Shown here: piece after piece, positions 1-4,973 of the stretch
Numbering within the stretch: the stretch's first letter is position 1
Layout of the letters: each line of letters opens with the position of its first letter
Source: a bacterium
GTDB lineage: Bacteria > Bdellovibrionota > Bdellovibrionia > Bdellovibrionales > UBA1609
Direction: 5' to 3'
Assembly (NCBI GenBank): GCA_021784635.1
Contig: JAJYHS010000005.1
Coordinates: 1-5,475 of the forward strand
Length of the DNA stretch: 5,475 nt
Notes under the pieces: model-generated
Databases searched by the model: none
What the model was told of the DNA's origin: nothing
What the model saw: only the letters and a program-made list of their open reading frames with translations
Translations under genes and position numbers: made by a program

Positions 1-1124
1 GGGCTGCCATCCCAGTGGTAATCGATTGTGGCCATGACGACGTATTTGTTGTATTTTGACGTGTCGACGTTCGAGGTATTCGTAGTGTACGACGCCGTGA
101 ACATGCCGCTCCAGTGTGAATTCACGTATTTTGTAAGACCGGCCGCTAAAGTCGTATCGTCGTCCGTTTCACCTTTTTGGCCGACGTTTATTTCTTTATT
201 CGGATAAGTCATATGATAAACAGTCGCCGCTGCATCCCAAAAAACATTTTGAAATTTCTTAAGCGGAGCCGAGTAAAGGCCGCCGGCTTCGATACGGTTA
301 AATATTTCGTTTATTCCTAGAGCCGCATTGTATGTGAATCCAACGAAACTTTGGAACGCGCGAGTTTTTTCAGGATTTATAAAGAAAGACTCTTCTTGAA
401 AAATTTCATATTTCATCGCGGTCGCATCGTCCGGGCCGCCGTCCGGCAACAGCGATTGATCATGGCGAATATTAAACGTGGTATTGGATAGCCAATTCGA
501 CCGCATGGCGAGCAGCCAGTCGATTTCACCGGTAAACGAATTAAGTATATCGGGTCGACTGACTCCGCCGCTGGTGTTGTTGTAATCCATATCAAGCGTT
601 TCGAAACCGGGTACAAATGTCAGTTCATATTGTTTGCGGCGCCAGACGCCTTTCAGCGAGTAGGGCGCGTTAAGGGTGAGGTCAGTCGGGTCGCCCGCGG
701 CAAAAACAGGGTTAAAAGACCACATATAATTGCCGTTCCCGACAAGGCTCATTTGAGACCTGCTCGTGTTAAACAGTTGGTGTTCAACCAAAATATTGCC
801 ATCCGTGCGGCCGCCGCCCTGAAATGACGGATAAGCGGTCGTGGGATCGGCGTTGATTGGATGAAGCAAAATGTCCGAGTCGTAAATCATCGAGTCCGAT
901 GCATCGATTGACCATTTCTGGTTCCATAGGCTCTGCGAAGAGCTCAAGCGATTAATAAAGTGGTCTTCAAAAATGGACGAATTAAGCGCGGTCTCTGCTA
1001 GAAAAATCTCAGCTATTTTACCGTTAATTGGATTGCGCGCAATGATTGGCATTGCCGTACTCGCGTTTGCGACTTGTAAATCTAAAAATATCAATCCAAA
1101 AATGACGGTAAGTGCTGCTTTCAC
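1..1124 (-). CDS. Exported beta-strand-rich protein, probable outer-membrane beta-barrel (C-terminus beyond window)
   Basis: The minus-strand frame is open from a GTG at 1124 to the left edge: 374 codons, no stop. The GTG is the only usable start, because the in-frame stop TAA at 1179-1181 is followed only by rare codons. It yields a good signal peptide: MKAALTVIF start, hydrophobic core, cleavage expected after residue 21 (VANA/S). The Shine-Dalgarno is weak (TGGA), which fits translational coupling to the FecR-domain gene ending 11 bases upstream. The mature part has no further membrane helix. It is rich in aromatic, Asn, Thr and Gly residues, with alternating strand-like stretches such as YMWSFNPVF, KYVNSHWSGMFTASYTTNT and YVVMATIDYHW. 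The last visible segment (KYNKYVVMATIDYHW) resembles a closing barrel strand, so the true C-terminus is probably only a few residues outside the window. I recognise no named family. An outer-membrane barrel or porin-like role is inference. Confidence 0.75.
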   Translation of the reverse strand, partial: MKAALTVIFGLIFLDLQVANASTAMPIIARNPINGKIAEIFLAETALNSSIFEDHFINRLSSSQSLWNQKWSIDASDSMIYDSDILLHPINADPTTAYPSFQGGGRTDGNILVEHQLFNTSRSQMSLVGNGNYMWSFNPVFAAGDPTDLTLNAPYSLKGVWRRKQYELTFVPGFETLDMDYNNTSGGVSRPDILNSFTGEIDWLLAMRSNWLSNTTFNIRHDQSLLPDGGPDDATAMKYEIFQEESFFINPEKTRAFQSFVGFTYNAALGINEIFNRIEAGGLYSAPLKKFQNVFWDAAATVYHMTYPNKEINVGQKGETDDDTTLAAGLTKYVNSHWSGMFTASYTTNTSNVDTSKYNKYVVMATIDYHWDGS

Positions 1125-1135
1125 TATGGTCCAGA

Positions 1136-1807
1136 TTATGGTGCGGCTCCTGTTGCGGCTTCCGACTCGCGTTTCATTTTAATCATGAACTTTTTTGACA
1201 TTCGAGTCGGCGGCATCGGCCGTCTAAAAGCGAGTATCCGGCTCATTTCCCCGGCGTTTACGAATACTGGATTAACAAAGTGCCCGGCGGAATTCAGGTG
1301 ACCGAATTCAACCCGGCCACGAAACGTCATAATCGAAGTCACGTGAGTCGATGTATTATAGCTAGTTATAAAATCTGTACCGTGAACCCCAACTGCTGCC
1401 GAAGGAGTAGTGATGCGAAATTTATTTGCACCGTAGTATTTTTGTTGAACCGTTGCGCGAATTTTGCCGTACATAAGATGAAGTAAAACATTCTTCTTAT
1501 TTTTTTGCGGCTTATATACATAGGTTTCGATCTCAAAGCTGGACTTCGGCATAACGTTGATGACGTTGCCGTCTACCATCACGACTTTGGCTCGCGATTC
1601 TTTGCCAGTAATGATCGTATCTTCAGGGCGAATACGCTCGCCGATTTTTGCTTTCGTTATTTTGCCATTTGCCGCACTTTTTAACTGTACTTGACCGCGT
1701 ACAACGACGAAATTTCCGTCCACTGCCTGCGCGTACCCGGACAGGCACCAAGATAATATTGAAATGCCGATTAAAAAAATAGATCGAAGATTGAGTAAAC
1801 GAGTCAT
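1136..1807 (-). CDS. Exported FecR-domain protein
   Basis: 223 residues from ATG 1807 to TAA 1136-1138. Residues 1-28 are a signal peptide (MTRLLNLRSIFLIG start, cleavage expected after AQA). The Cys at 21 sits in LSWC, a poor lipobox. Residues 31-170 match the FecR domain pattern: EDTIITGKESRAKVVMVDG (62-80), an INVMPKSSFEIE strand, GKIRATV (114-120), and the signature RITTPSAAVGVHGTDF (131-146). The tail (195-223) is basic and Ala/Pro-rich. Classical FecR proteins are inner-membrane anti-sigma regulators with a cytoplasmic N-terminal region. This one lacks that region and a retained membrane segment, so it is more likely a periplasmic or envelope protein; that is inference. A GTG at 1822 would add five residues but has no properly spaced ribosome site, whereas ATG 1807 has GGAG nine bases upstream. 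The downstream barrel gene follows after 11 bases, suggesting an operon and a shared envelope function. Confidence 0.85.
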   Translation of the reverse strand: MTRLLNLRSIFLIGISILSWCLSGYAQAVDGNFVVVRGQVQLKSAANGKITKAKIGERIRPEDTIITGKESRAKVVMVDGNVINVMPKSSFEIETYVYKPQKNKKNVLLHLMYGKIRATVQQKYYGANKFRITTPSAAVGVHGTDFITSYNTSTHVTSIMTFRGRVEFGHLNSAGHFVNPVFVNAGEMSRILAFRRPMPPTRMSKKFMIKMKRESEAATGAAP

Positions 1808-1816
1808 GAAAACTTT

Positions 1817-1823
1817 CTCCACC
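1817..1823 (-). promoter_or_regulatory. Ribosome binding site deciding the fecR-like start
   Basis: The minus strand reads GGTGGAG followed by AAAGTTTTC and ATG at 1807, a 9-base spacing. The alternative GTG start (1822-1820) lies inside this Shine-Dalgarno, so the ATG is preferred. Confidence 0.7.
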
Positions 1824-1857
1824 TTCTACATTTATTTAGTCGTTCAGCTTTTAATAC

Positions 1858-1884
1858 TTATCGAGAAAAGATGGAGGATTTTTC
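1858..1884 (-). promoter_or_regulatory. Weak sigma-28-like promoter candidate before the FecR/barrel pair
   Basis: The minus strand reads GAAAAATC, 11 bases, then CTCGATAA, compared with the enterobacterial sigma-28 pattern TAAAGTTT-N11-GCCGATAA: ten of sixteen positions match, including CGATAA. It lies about 50 bases before the ATG at 1807. A match this good can turn up by chance in an AT-rich gap, and the -35 part overlaps the hairpin at 1881-1897. I see no better sigma-70 candidate in this gap. Confidence 0.22.
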
Positions 1885-1897
1885 AGCCACGCTGAAA
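1881..1897 (-). other. Perfect 7-bp hairpin just after the basic/acidic protein gene
   Basis: TTTCAGC, a 3-base loop, GCTGAAA. It starts three bases after the stop codon of the gene at 1901-2344. No U-tract follows directly on the minus strand (AATCCTCC comes next), so it is a poor intrinsic terminator. It may stabilise the 3' end or act as a partial terminator or protein-binding palindrome before the FecR-domain gene. Confidence 0.45.
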
Positions 1898-1900
1898 CGA

Positions 1901-2344
1901 TTAGAAATAGCTGCCTTCATCCTCTGACGAATCATCGTCGGGGTCGACAACGTCATCATCGTCTTCACTATTTTCGTCTTCGCTTTCAGGTTGCTCCGAT
2001 TCCATTTCGTCGAGATCGTCTTCAGTCAAATCGTCGACGGCTTCGTAGCTGACGCCTTCTGTCGGTTGGCCTAGCTCATCTTCTGAGTCGTCCTGCTCCG
2101 AGAAAAACGCGGCAGTGACTGTTGTGCTGGCTAAGGTTCCACTGGCGCCAGATGCTTTCGGTTTTACACGTGACCGTTTTGCCGCCGATCTTTTGGGGGC
2201 GGCTGAACGTTTCGTCGTCGATTTCTTTGATCGACGATTTGGCGTTGCGCGCCCGCGAGTTGCGGATTTGCGTTTAGCTTTAGTGCTTCGTGTAGTTTTT
2301 TTTGTTGATCGACTTGTTTTTTTGCCCGCTTTTTTTCTTGCCAT
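1901..2344 (-). CDS. Histone H1-like basic protein with a long acidic tail
   Basis: 147 residues from ATG 2344 to TAA 1901-1903, preceded by GAGGG five bases before the ATG. Residues 1-66 are Lys/Arg/Ser/Thr/Ala-rich with repeats such as STKK, RSTK, KRSAAPKRSAAKRS, as in histone H1 tails and bacterial H1-like proteins (the Hc1/AlgP style). Residues 67-82 are a neutral Ser/Thr/Ala linker. Residues 83-147 are Asp/Glu-rich and end EDEGSYF. By my count the first 82 residues hold 28 Lys/Arg and no Asp/Glu, while the last 65 hold 33 Asp/Glu and no Lys/Arg. No fold or signal peptide is seen; it is probably disordered and cytoplasmic. Binding of nucleic acid by the basic half, with the acidic half acting as a competitor or partner surface, is inference. 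It is not a histone-fold protein. It has its own terminator-flanked position between flagellin and the FecR-domain gene. Confidence 0.85.
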   Translation of the reverse strand: MARKKAGKKTSRSTKKTTRSTKAKRKSATRGRATPNRRSKKSTTKRSAAPKRSAAKRSRVKPKASGASGTLASTTVTAAFFSEQDDSEDELGQPTEGVSYEAVDDLTEDDLDEMESEQPESEDENSEDDDDVVDPDDDSSEDEGSYF

Positions 2345-2402
2345 ATATCCCTCGTTTTGATGGTGCCAAAGACGACTTCGGATTTCTTACCCTAGACTAT
2401 CT

Positions 2403-2430
2403 TTTTTAAAGAAATCGAACGTGCGGTCAA
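2403..2430 (-). promoter_or_regulatory. Possible sigma-70 promoter for the basic/acidic protein gene
   Basis: On the minus strand TTGACC (2430-2425), 16 bases, then TAAAAA (2408-2403). The -35 matches 5 of 6 and the -10 matches 4 of 6. Transcription would begin near 2396, giving a leader of about 50 bases. It starts just after the T-run of the flagellin terminator, a sensible place for a new transcript. Weak -10 box. Confidence 0.35.
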
Positions 2431-2433
2431 CAC

Positions 2434-2470
2434 AAAAATGGTAAACCCGGTGTCGATGCACCGGGTTTAT
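2434..2470 (-). terminator. Rho-independent terminator of flagellin, possibly bidirectional
   Basis: The arms TAAACCCGGTG (2442-2452) and CACCGGGTTTA (2459-2469) pair perfectly for 11 bp around a 6-base loop (GU closing pair possible). On the minus strand the stem is followed by CCATTTTTG. On the plus strand its own 3' arm and flank give GGGTTTATTTT. It lies 52 bases after the flagellin stop codon and separates flagellin from the next minus-strand gene. Confidence 0.85.
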
Positions 2471-2478
2471 TTTCACGA

Positions 2479-2495
2479 CCGTCCTCGACGGACGG
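2479..2495 (-). other. Second small hairpin in the flagellin 3' UTR
   Basis: CCGTCC, a 5-base loop, GGACGG: a 6-bp GC-rich stem between the flagellin stop codon and the terminator. No U-tract. It may protect the mRNA 3' end; the role is unknown. Confidence 0.4.
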
Positions 2496-2521
2496 CCGTA
2501 AGGGTTATGAATCTAATTGCC

Positions 2522-3358
2522 TTAGCCGTGGATTAAATTGAGTGCGACTTCATTCATTTGGTTCGCTTGAGCCAAAGAGGCAATACCTGCTTGCATCAAA
2601 ATCTTGTTTTTCACAAGAGCGGCTGTTGATGCAGCCACGTCAGTATCGCTAATCCGGCTTTTGGCGGCTGACAAGTTTTCTTCAGATATCCCCAAATTGC
2701 TAATCGTTGATTGCAACCTGTTTTGCAGAGCTCCGAGATTCGCACGCATACCGCTCACATTGTTTTGAGCATGATCGAGCTCTCCCAGGGCTTCTTGTGC
2801 CCCTTCTTTGGTTGTGTAGTCGAGGCCATCCAATCCAAGAGCATCTAAGGTTGCCACGTTTTTGCTCGCTTTGAATGAGATGCGGTCGTTAAATTTATTA
2901 TTGAAAATACCCACTTGAAAGTCGAAATTTGGAGTTGAACCGTTGAGCAACTTTGTTTTGCCCCAAGTGGTCGTATTTGCAACCCGCTGAATTTCATCTT
3001 TGAGCTGCTGAACTTCTTTGTTAATGAAGCCACGGTCTCTATGGCTGACAGTGTCTGAAGCGGCTTGCATTGCGAGTTCGCGAAGACGAATGATCATGTT
3101 GCCGATTGTGTTGAGGCCGCCTTCCGCCACTTGCACCATTGACACACCATCGCTCGCGTTGCGGTGCGCTTGTCGGGTTGACCGAATTTGCGCTTTCAAG
3201 TTTTCAGATATGGCCAGTCCGGCGGGGTCGTCGCCAGCACTGGTAATGCGGTGACCGCTCGATAATTGAGCGAAGCTTTTTTGCATTTTTCCTTGCATGC
3301 CGGCAAGGTTTCGTTCTGCATCGATTGCAGCTATATTGGTTGTAACTCGTAATGCCAT
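2522..3358 (-). CDS. fliC: Flagellin
   Basis: 278 residues, from ATG 3358 to TAA 2522-2524. It is the filament subunit, exported unfolded by the flagellar type III system and polymerised outside the cell. The N-terminal D0/D1 block (about 1-140) has the hallmarks AQLSSGHRITSAGDDPAGLA (31-50), then ISENLKAQIRS, GVSMVQVAEGGLNTIG and IRLRELAMQAASDT. The C-terminal D1/D0 block (about 195-278) has NLGALQNRLQSTISNL, ENLSAAKSRISDTD and AGIASLAQANQ. Only about 50 residues lie between, so there are no D2/D3 outer domains, as in other short flagellins of about 275 residues (Bdellovibrio, many deltaproteobacteria). The RLREL segment of the D1 core is intact. The C-terminus LNLIHG differs from the commoner LLR or LLG ending. 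Start: GGAGGAG is six bases before the ATG. No flagellar assembly or chaperone gene is in view, so it may be one of several flagellin paralogues. The symbol is generic; paralogue number is unknown. Confidence 0.96.
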   Translation of the reverse strand: MALRVTTNIAAIDAERNLAGMQGKMQKSFAQLSSGHRITSAGDDPAGLAISENLKAQIRSTRQAHRNASDGVSMVQVAEGGLNTIGNMIIRLRELAMQAASDTVSHRDRGFINKEVQQLKDEIQRVANTTTWGKTKLLNGSTPNFDFQVGIFNNKFNDRISFKASKNVATLDALGLDGLDYTTKEGAQEALGELDHAQNNVSGMRANLGALQNRLQSTISNLGISEENLSAAKSRISDTDVAASTAALVKNKILMQAGIASLAQANQMNEVALNLIHG

Positions 3359-3364
3359 GGTTTT

Positions 3365-3371
3365 CTCCTCC
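3365..3371 (-). promoter_or_regulatory. Strong flagellin ribosome binding site
   Basis: GGAGGAG followed by AAAACC and the ATG at 3358. The spacing of six bases is good. It supports this start and high expression. Confidence 0.85.
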
Positions 3372-3384
3372 GTTTTTTAAAAAT

Positions 3385-3402
3385 TTACGTTTCTAATTCC
3401 AT
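3385..3402 (-). CDS. Five-codon leader mini-ORF upstream of flagellin (putative)
   Basis: On the minus strand AAGGAGG (3415-3409), six bases, ATG (3402-3400), then codons for Met-Glu-Leu-Glu-Thr and TAA (3387-3385). The ribosome site is better than that of most real genes in this window. The stop lies 26 bases before the flagellin ATG. The start ATGGAATTA resembles the flagellin start ATGGCATTA, and both follow a GGAGGA, so it may be a duplicated initiation region. It could be a leader peptide, a ribosome-loading or standby site, or a relic. Translation is not shown by the sequence. Confidence 0.4.
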   Translation of the reverse strand: MELET

Positions 3403-3425
3403 AAAATTCCTCCTTGTGTGTTTTG

Positions 3426-3504
3426 CTCTCTCCCTCACGCTTAGCGTTTTCGGGTGGGGCCTGAGAGAACCGGCATCCGAGCCGTGTATTTAATAGCCCC
3501 GAAA
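3426..3504 (-). other. Mutually exclusive RNA pairings in the flagellin leader
   Basis: Read as minus-strand RNA: UUUCGGG (3504-3498) can pair with CCCGAAA (3454-3448), or GGGGC (3500-3496) with GCCCC (3460-3456). Alternatively CUCUC (3467-3463) can pair with GAGAG (3430-3426), and ACGC-UAA-GCGU (3447-3437) forms its own small hairpin. The segments overlap, so two folds compete, as in attenuators or switches. No terminator U-tract follows, so any effect would be on translation or stability. Confidence 0.35.
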
Positions 3505-3603
3505 TCTACTCCTGTAGTCGGTCACTTCATCCTTGATGTCCTCCTGTAAAAAAGTTGACTTCAAGTGAATTCCTGTTTGAGGTCTTCTTACGTGACACTA
3601 GAA

Positions 3604-3630
3604 ATTTCGGTACGTGAGTCAGATTCTTGA
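3604..3630 (-). promoter_or_regulatory. Candidate sigma-28 (FliA) promoter of flagellin
   Basis: On the minus strand TCAAGAAT (3630-3623), exactly 11 bases, then ACCGAAAT (3611-3604), compared with TAAAGTTT-N11-GCCGATAA: 5 of 8 in each half, keeping the CCGA core. Sigma-28 control of flagellin is established in many bacteria. The spacing is right and the position explains the long leader. The match is partial, and no clear sigma-54 or sigma-70 alternative was seen. Confidence 0.4.
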
Positions 3631-3631
3631 C

Positions 3632-3645
3632 TGGACTTGAGTCCA
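3632..3645. repeat. Perfect inverted repeat next to the putative flagellin promoter
   Basis: TGGACT, 2 bases, AGTCCA. It ends one base before the proposed -35 box at 3630-3623. It could be an operator. On the plus strand it is followed by ATTTTT-like sequence (3645-3650) and so also resembles a weak plus-strand terminator, but no plus-strand gene precedes it. Confidence 0.35.
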
Positions 3646-3731
3646 TTTTTAGACGGTTGCGCCGTAGAATTCGTCCAAAGTCGAGTCTAGCGCGAAGCTG
3701 AAATCTAATTTATTTATATAACACGCCCAAA

Positions 3732-4703
3732 TCAGACCTTCGGCGAGTCAAAAAAATCACACAGTTTAGAAACCACCTCGCGAGGTTTTTCTTCATGTAA
3801 CTGGTGTCCAGTATCTGAAAGGACAAAATATTGTGCGTTAGGATTTAAACTTAAGAACTCGTCGATGAGTTTAAGGCGCACTACCCGGTCAGACTCGCCA
3901 GCGATCACCAAAACCGGGTTTTTAAGATCGGCCAGACCTTTGGGGAGCCGTTTGTCGTTAAGGAGCCAGTTATGCAGTAAAAGCGTTTTTACGGCGTTTG
4001 GGGAGTTATGGTAAGGCCGGTACATTTCGGGGAGTGCTTCGACAAAATCAGGCGGCGGTTCAACGACACACTGTTTGAGGTAAACTCGCTTGATCAAAGC
4101 CTGGTTCACAATAAAGGGCCGGACTACTTTGCCGAACCATTCGGCTGCACGTGGGTGAAACCAGATGATGGCCCTGTTAACTGCCGGTGCAAGAAGTACA
4201 ACTTTGTTTATTTTCGTCGGCTGGCTTTTAATCATCCAGGCCGCAATAGCCCCACCCATGGAATGCGCAACCAAGTGCGGTTTTACAATATTGAGTTTGT
4301 CCATGAATTCAAAAATCCGTTGCGATTGCGAATCTAGACTATAGTCTTTTTCAACCAGTTTTGACGAAAATCCAAAACCCGGCAGATCAAGGGCGGTGAC
4401 CCTATAGCGTTTGGTTAAATCGTTAAAATTGAGCCTCCAGGTGACAATTGATTCACATAACCCGTGAATCAATACGACGTCCTGGCCGCGACCCTCTTGA
4501 ATAAAGCGTATTTTAAATCCATCGACTTCTACAAATTGCCCAGGAGGCAAACCTGGGAATACACGGCGATGGTCGGGATCATCCGGTTCAACAAATCGAA
4601 GTTGTGAGCGCGCTCTTGAAATGATCCAGTAAACCGCTGCCGCTGCGATGAATAAGAAAACGACGACTGCGCTAACAAGCGGCCATACCGACGGAGCGGG
4701 CAT
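3732..4703 (-). CDS. Membrane-anchored alpha/beta-fold hydrolase
   Basis: 323 residues, ATG 4703 to TGA 3732-3734. Residues 8-28 are a hydrophobic membrane anchor (SAVVVFLFIAAAAVYWII) followed by RAR, predicting an N-in anchor with the enzyme outside the cytoplasm. Residues 50-320 are an alpha/beta hydrolase: VVLIHGLCES (76-85) with the oxyanion HG; LDLPGFGFSS (105-114); nucleophile elbow AHSMGG with Ser148, Ala replacing the usual first Gly; acid Asp272 in GESDRVV; His300 in DTGHQLHEEKP. The triad is complete, so it should be active as an esterase, lipase or related hydrolase; the substrate cannot be told. A cap region lies at about 175-245. The start is fixed by an in-frame TGA just upstream. 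It begins 5 bases after the stop of the cysteine-rich gene; AGGAG lies 14 bases before the ATG, inside that gene, suggesting translational coupling. No convincing terminator follows. Confidence 0.92.
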   Translation of the reverse strand: MPAPSVWPLVSAVVVFLFIAAAAVYWIISRARSQLRFVEPDDPDHRRVFPGLPPGQFVEVDGFKIRFIQEGRGQDVVLIHGLCESIVTWRLNFNDLTKRYRVTALDLPGFGFSSKLVEKDYSLDSQSQRIFEFMDKLNIVKPHLVAHSMGGAIAAWMIKSQPTKINKVVLLAPAVNRAIIWFHPRAAEWFGKVVRPFIVNQALIKRVYLKQCVVEPPPDFVEALPEMYRPYHNSPNAVKTLLLHNWLLNDKRLPKGLADLKNPVLVIAGESDRVVRLKLIDEFLSLNPNAQYFVLSDTGHQLHEEKPREVVSKLCDFFDSPKV

Positions 4704-4708
4704 ATTGT

Positions 4709-4933
4709 TCAGTCAATCTCCTGGGAGCGACAAATGGCAAACTTGCCACACAAGTTATAAAGGCGGAGCTGTTCTTCGCGCCGATGCTTTTCAACCTTAA
4801 ATCCCATTGCGCAAGTTTCTTTTTTACTGTCAAAGTAGCTGCACTGCTCACAGCAATATATGAGGTTGAGTTCGCGAAAATCCTTAGGGTTTACGCTATC
4901 TAAAATAATGGAGCGCGGATTGACAGTGGTCAT
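4709..4933 (-). CDS. Small cysteine-rich, probably metal-binding protein
   Basis: 74 residues from ATG 4933 to TGA 4709-4711. Six Cys: 27, 28, 31, 41, 62 and 68. The order C28-x2-C31-x9-C41-x20-C62 in the context CEQCSYFDSKKETCAMGF with a basic KHRREEQ stretch suggests a zinc or iron-sulfur site; I cannot name the family with certainty. No signal peptide or membrane segment, so probably cytoplasmic. Start choice: ATG 4933 has GAGG five bases upstream (with AAGGA before that). The frame stays open further, to ATGs at 4975 and 5053, but those lack ribosome sites and lie opposite the clpB start or coding region. It is followed after 5 bases by the hydrolase and is probably co-transcribed with it. 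Its promoter must lie within or very near the start of clpB. Confidence 0.75.
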   Translation of the reverse strand: MTTVNPRSIILDSVNPKDFRELNLIYCCEQCSYFDSKKETCAMGFKVEKHRREEQLRLYNLCGKFAICRSQEID

Positions 4934-4948
4934 ATCGACCTCATCCTT
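4920..4948 (+). promoter_or_regulatory. Possible heat-shock-type promoter of clpB
   Basis: TTGACA (4920-4925), 13 bases, then CCTCATCCT (from 4939), compared with the sigma-32 pattern CTTGAA-N13/14-CCCCATNT. Transcription would start near 4950-4955, leaving the ribosome site CGGAG (about 4961-4965) in a short leader. Read as sigma-70, the TTGACA has no -10 at 17 bases. No CIRCE inverted repeat is present. The match is partial; clpB being heat-inducible is family knowledge, not evidence here. Confidence 0.3.
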
Positions 4949-4973
4949 ATAGCATTGAATCGGAGTAATCGTC

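Larger units (their letters stand above)
3359..3600 (-). promoter_or_regulatory. Long structured, GGA-rich flagellin leader (candidate CsrA-type regulatory region)
   Basis: This fills most of the 373-base gap between the hydrolase stop and flagellin. If transcription starts near 3597, the leader is about 240 nt. On the minus strand it holds about 12 GGA triplets, including AUCAAGGAUGA (about 3537-3527), CUACAGGAGUAG (3517-3506; a 4-bp stem presenting AGGA as a tetraloop), CGGC-UCGGAU-GCCG (3484-3471; GGA in the loop) and both ribosome sites (AAGGAGG at 3415-3409, ACGGAGGAG at 3373-3365). GGA in hairpin loops and at the Shine-Dalgarno is the known signature of CsrA targets. Flagellin mRNA is a known CsrA target in Bacillus (with FliW) and Campylobacter. 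That this leader binds CsrA is inference. I do not recognise any Rfam riboswitch in it. Confidence 0.5.

Noticed and set aside
1808..1822. GTG start five codons upstream for the FecR-domain protein
   Set aside because: The GTG lies inside the Shine-Dalgarno of ATG 1807 and has no properly spaced site of its own.
2115..2360. Plus-strand open frame of 81 codons opposite the basic/acidic gene
   Set aside because: It is the mirror of the Lys/Arg/Ala-rich codons of the real gene, with no ribosome site or recognisable product.
3421..3540. c-di-GMP (GEMM) riboswitch before flagellin
   Set aside because: Considered because of the structured leader in front of a motility gene, but I could not find the conserved GEMM core or its tetraloop/receptor pair.
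3632..3650. Plus-strand stem followed by a T-run, resembling an intrinsic terminator
   Set aside because: The stem is short (5-6 bp, tiny loop) and no plus-strand gene or promoter lies upstream. Kept only as an inverted repeat.
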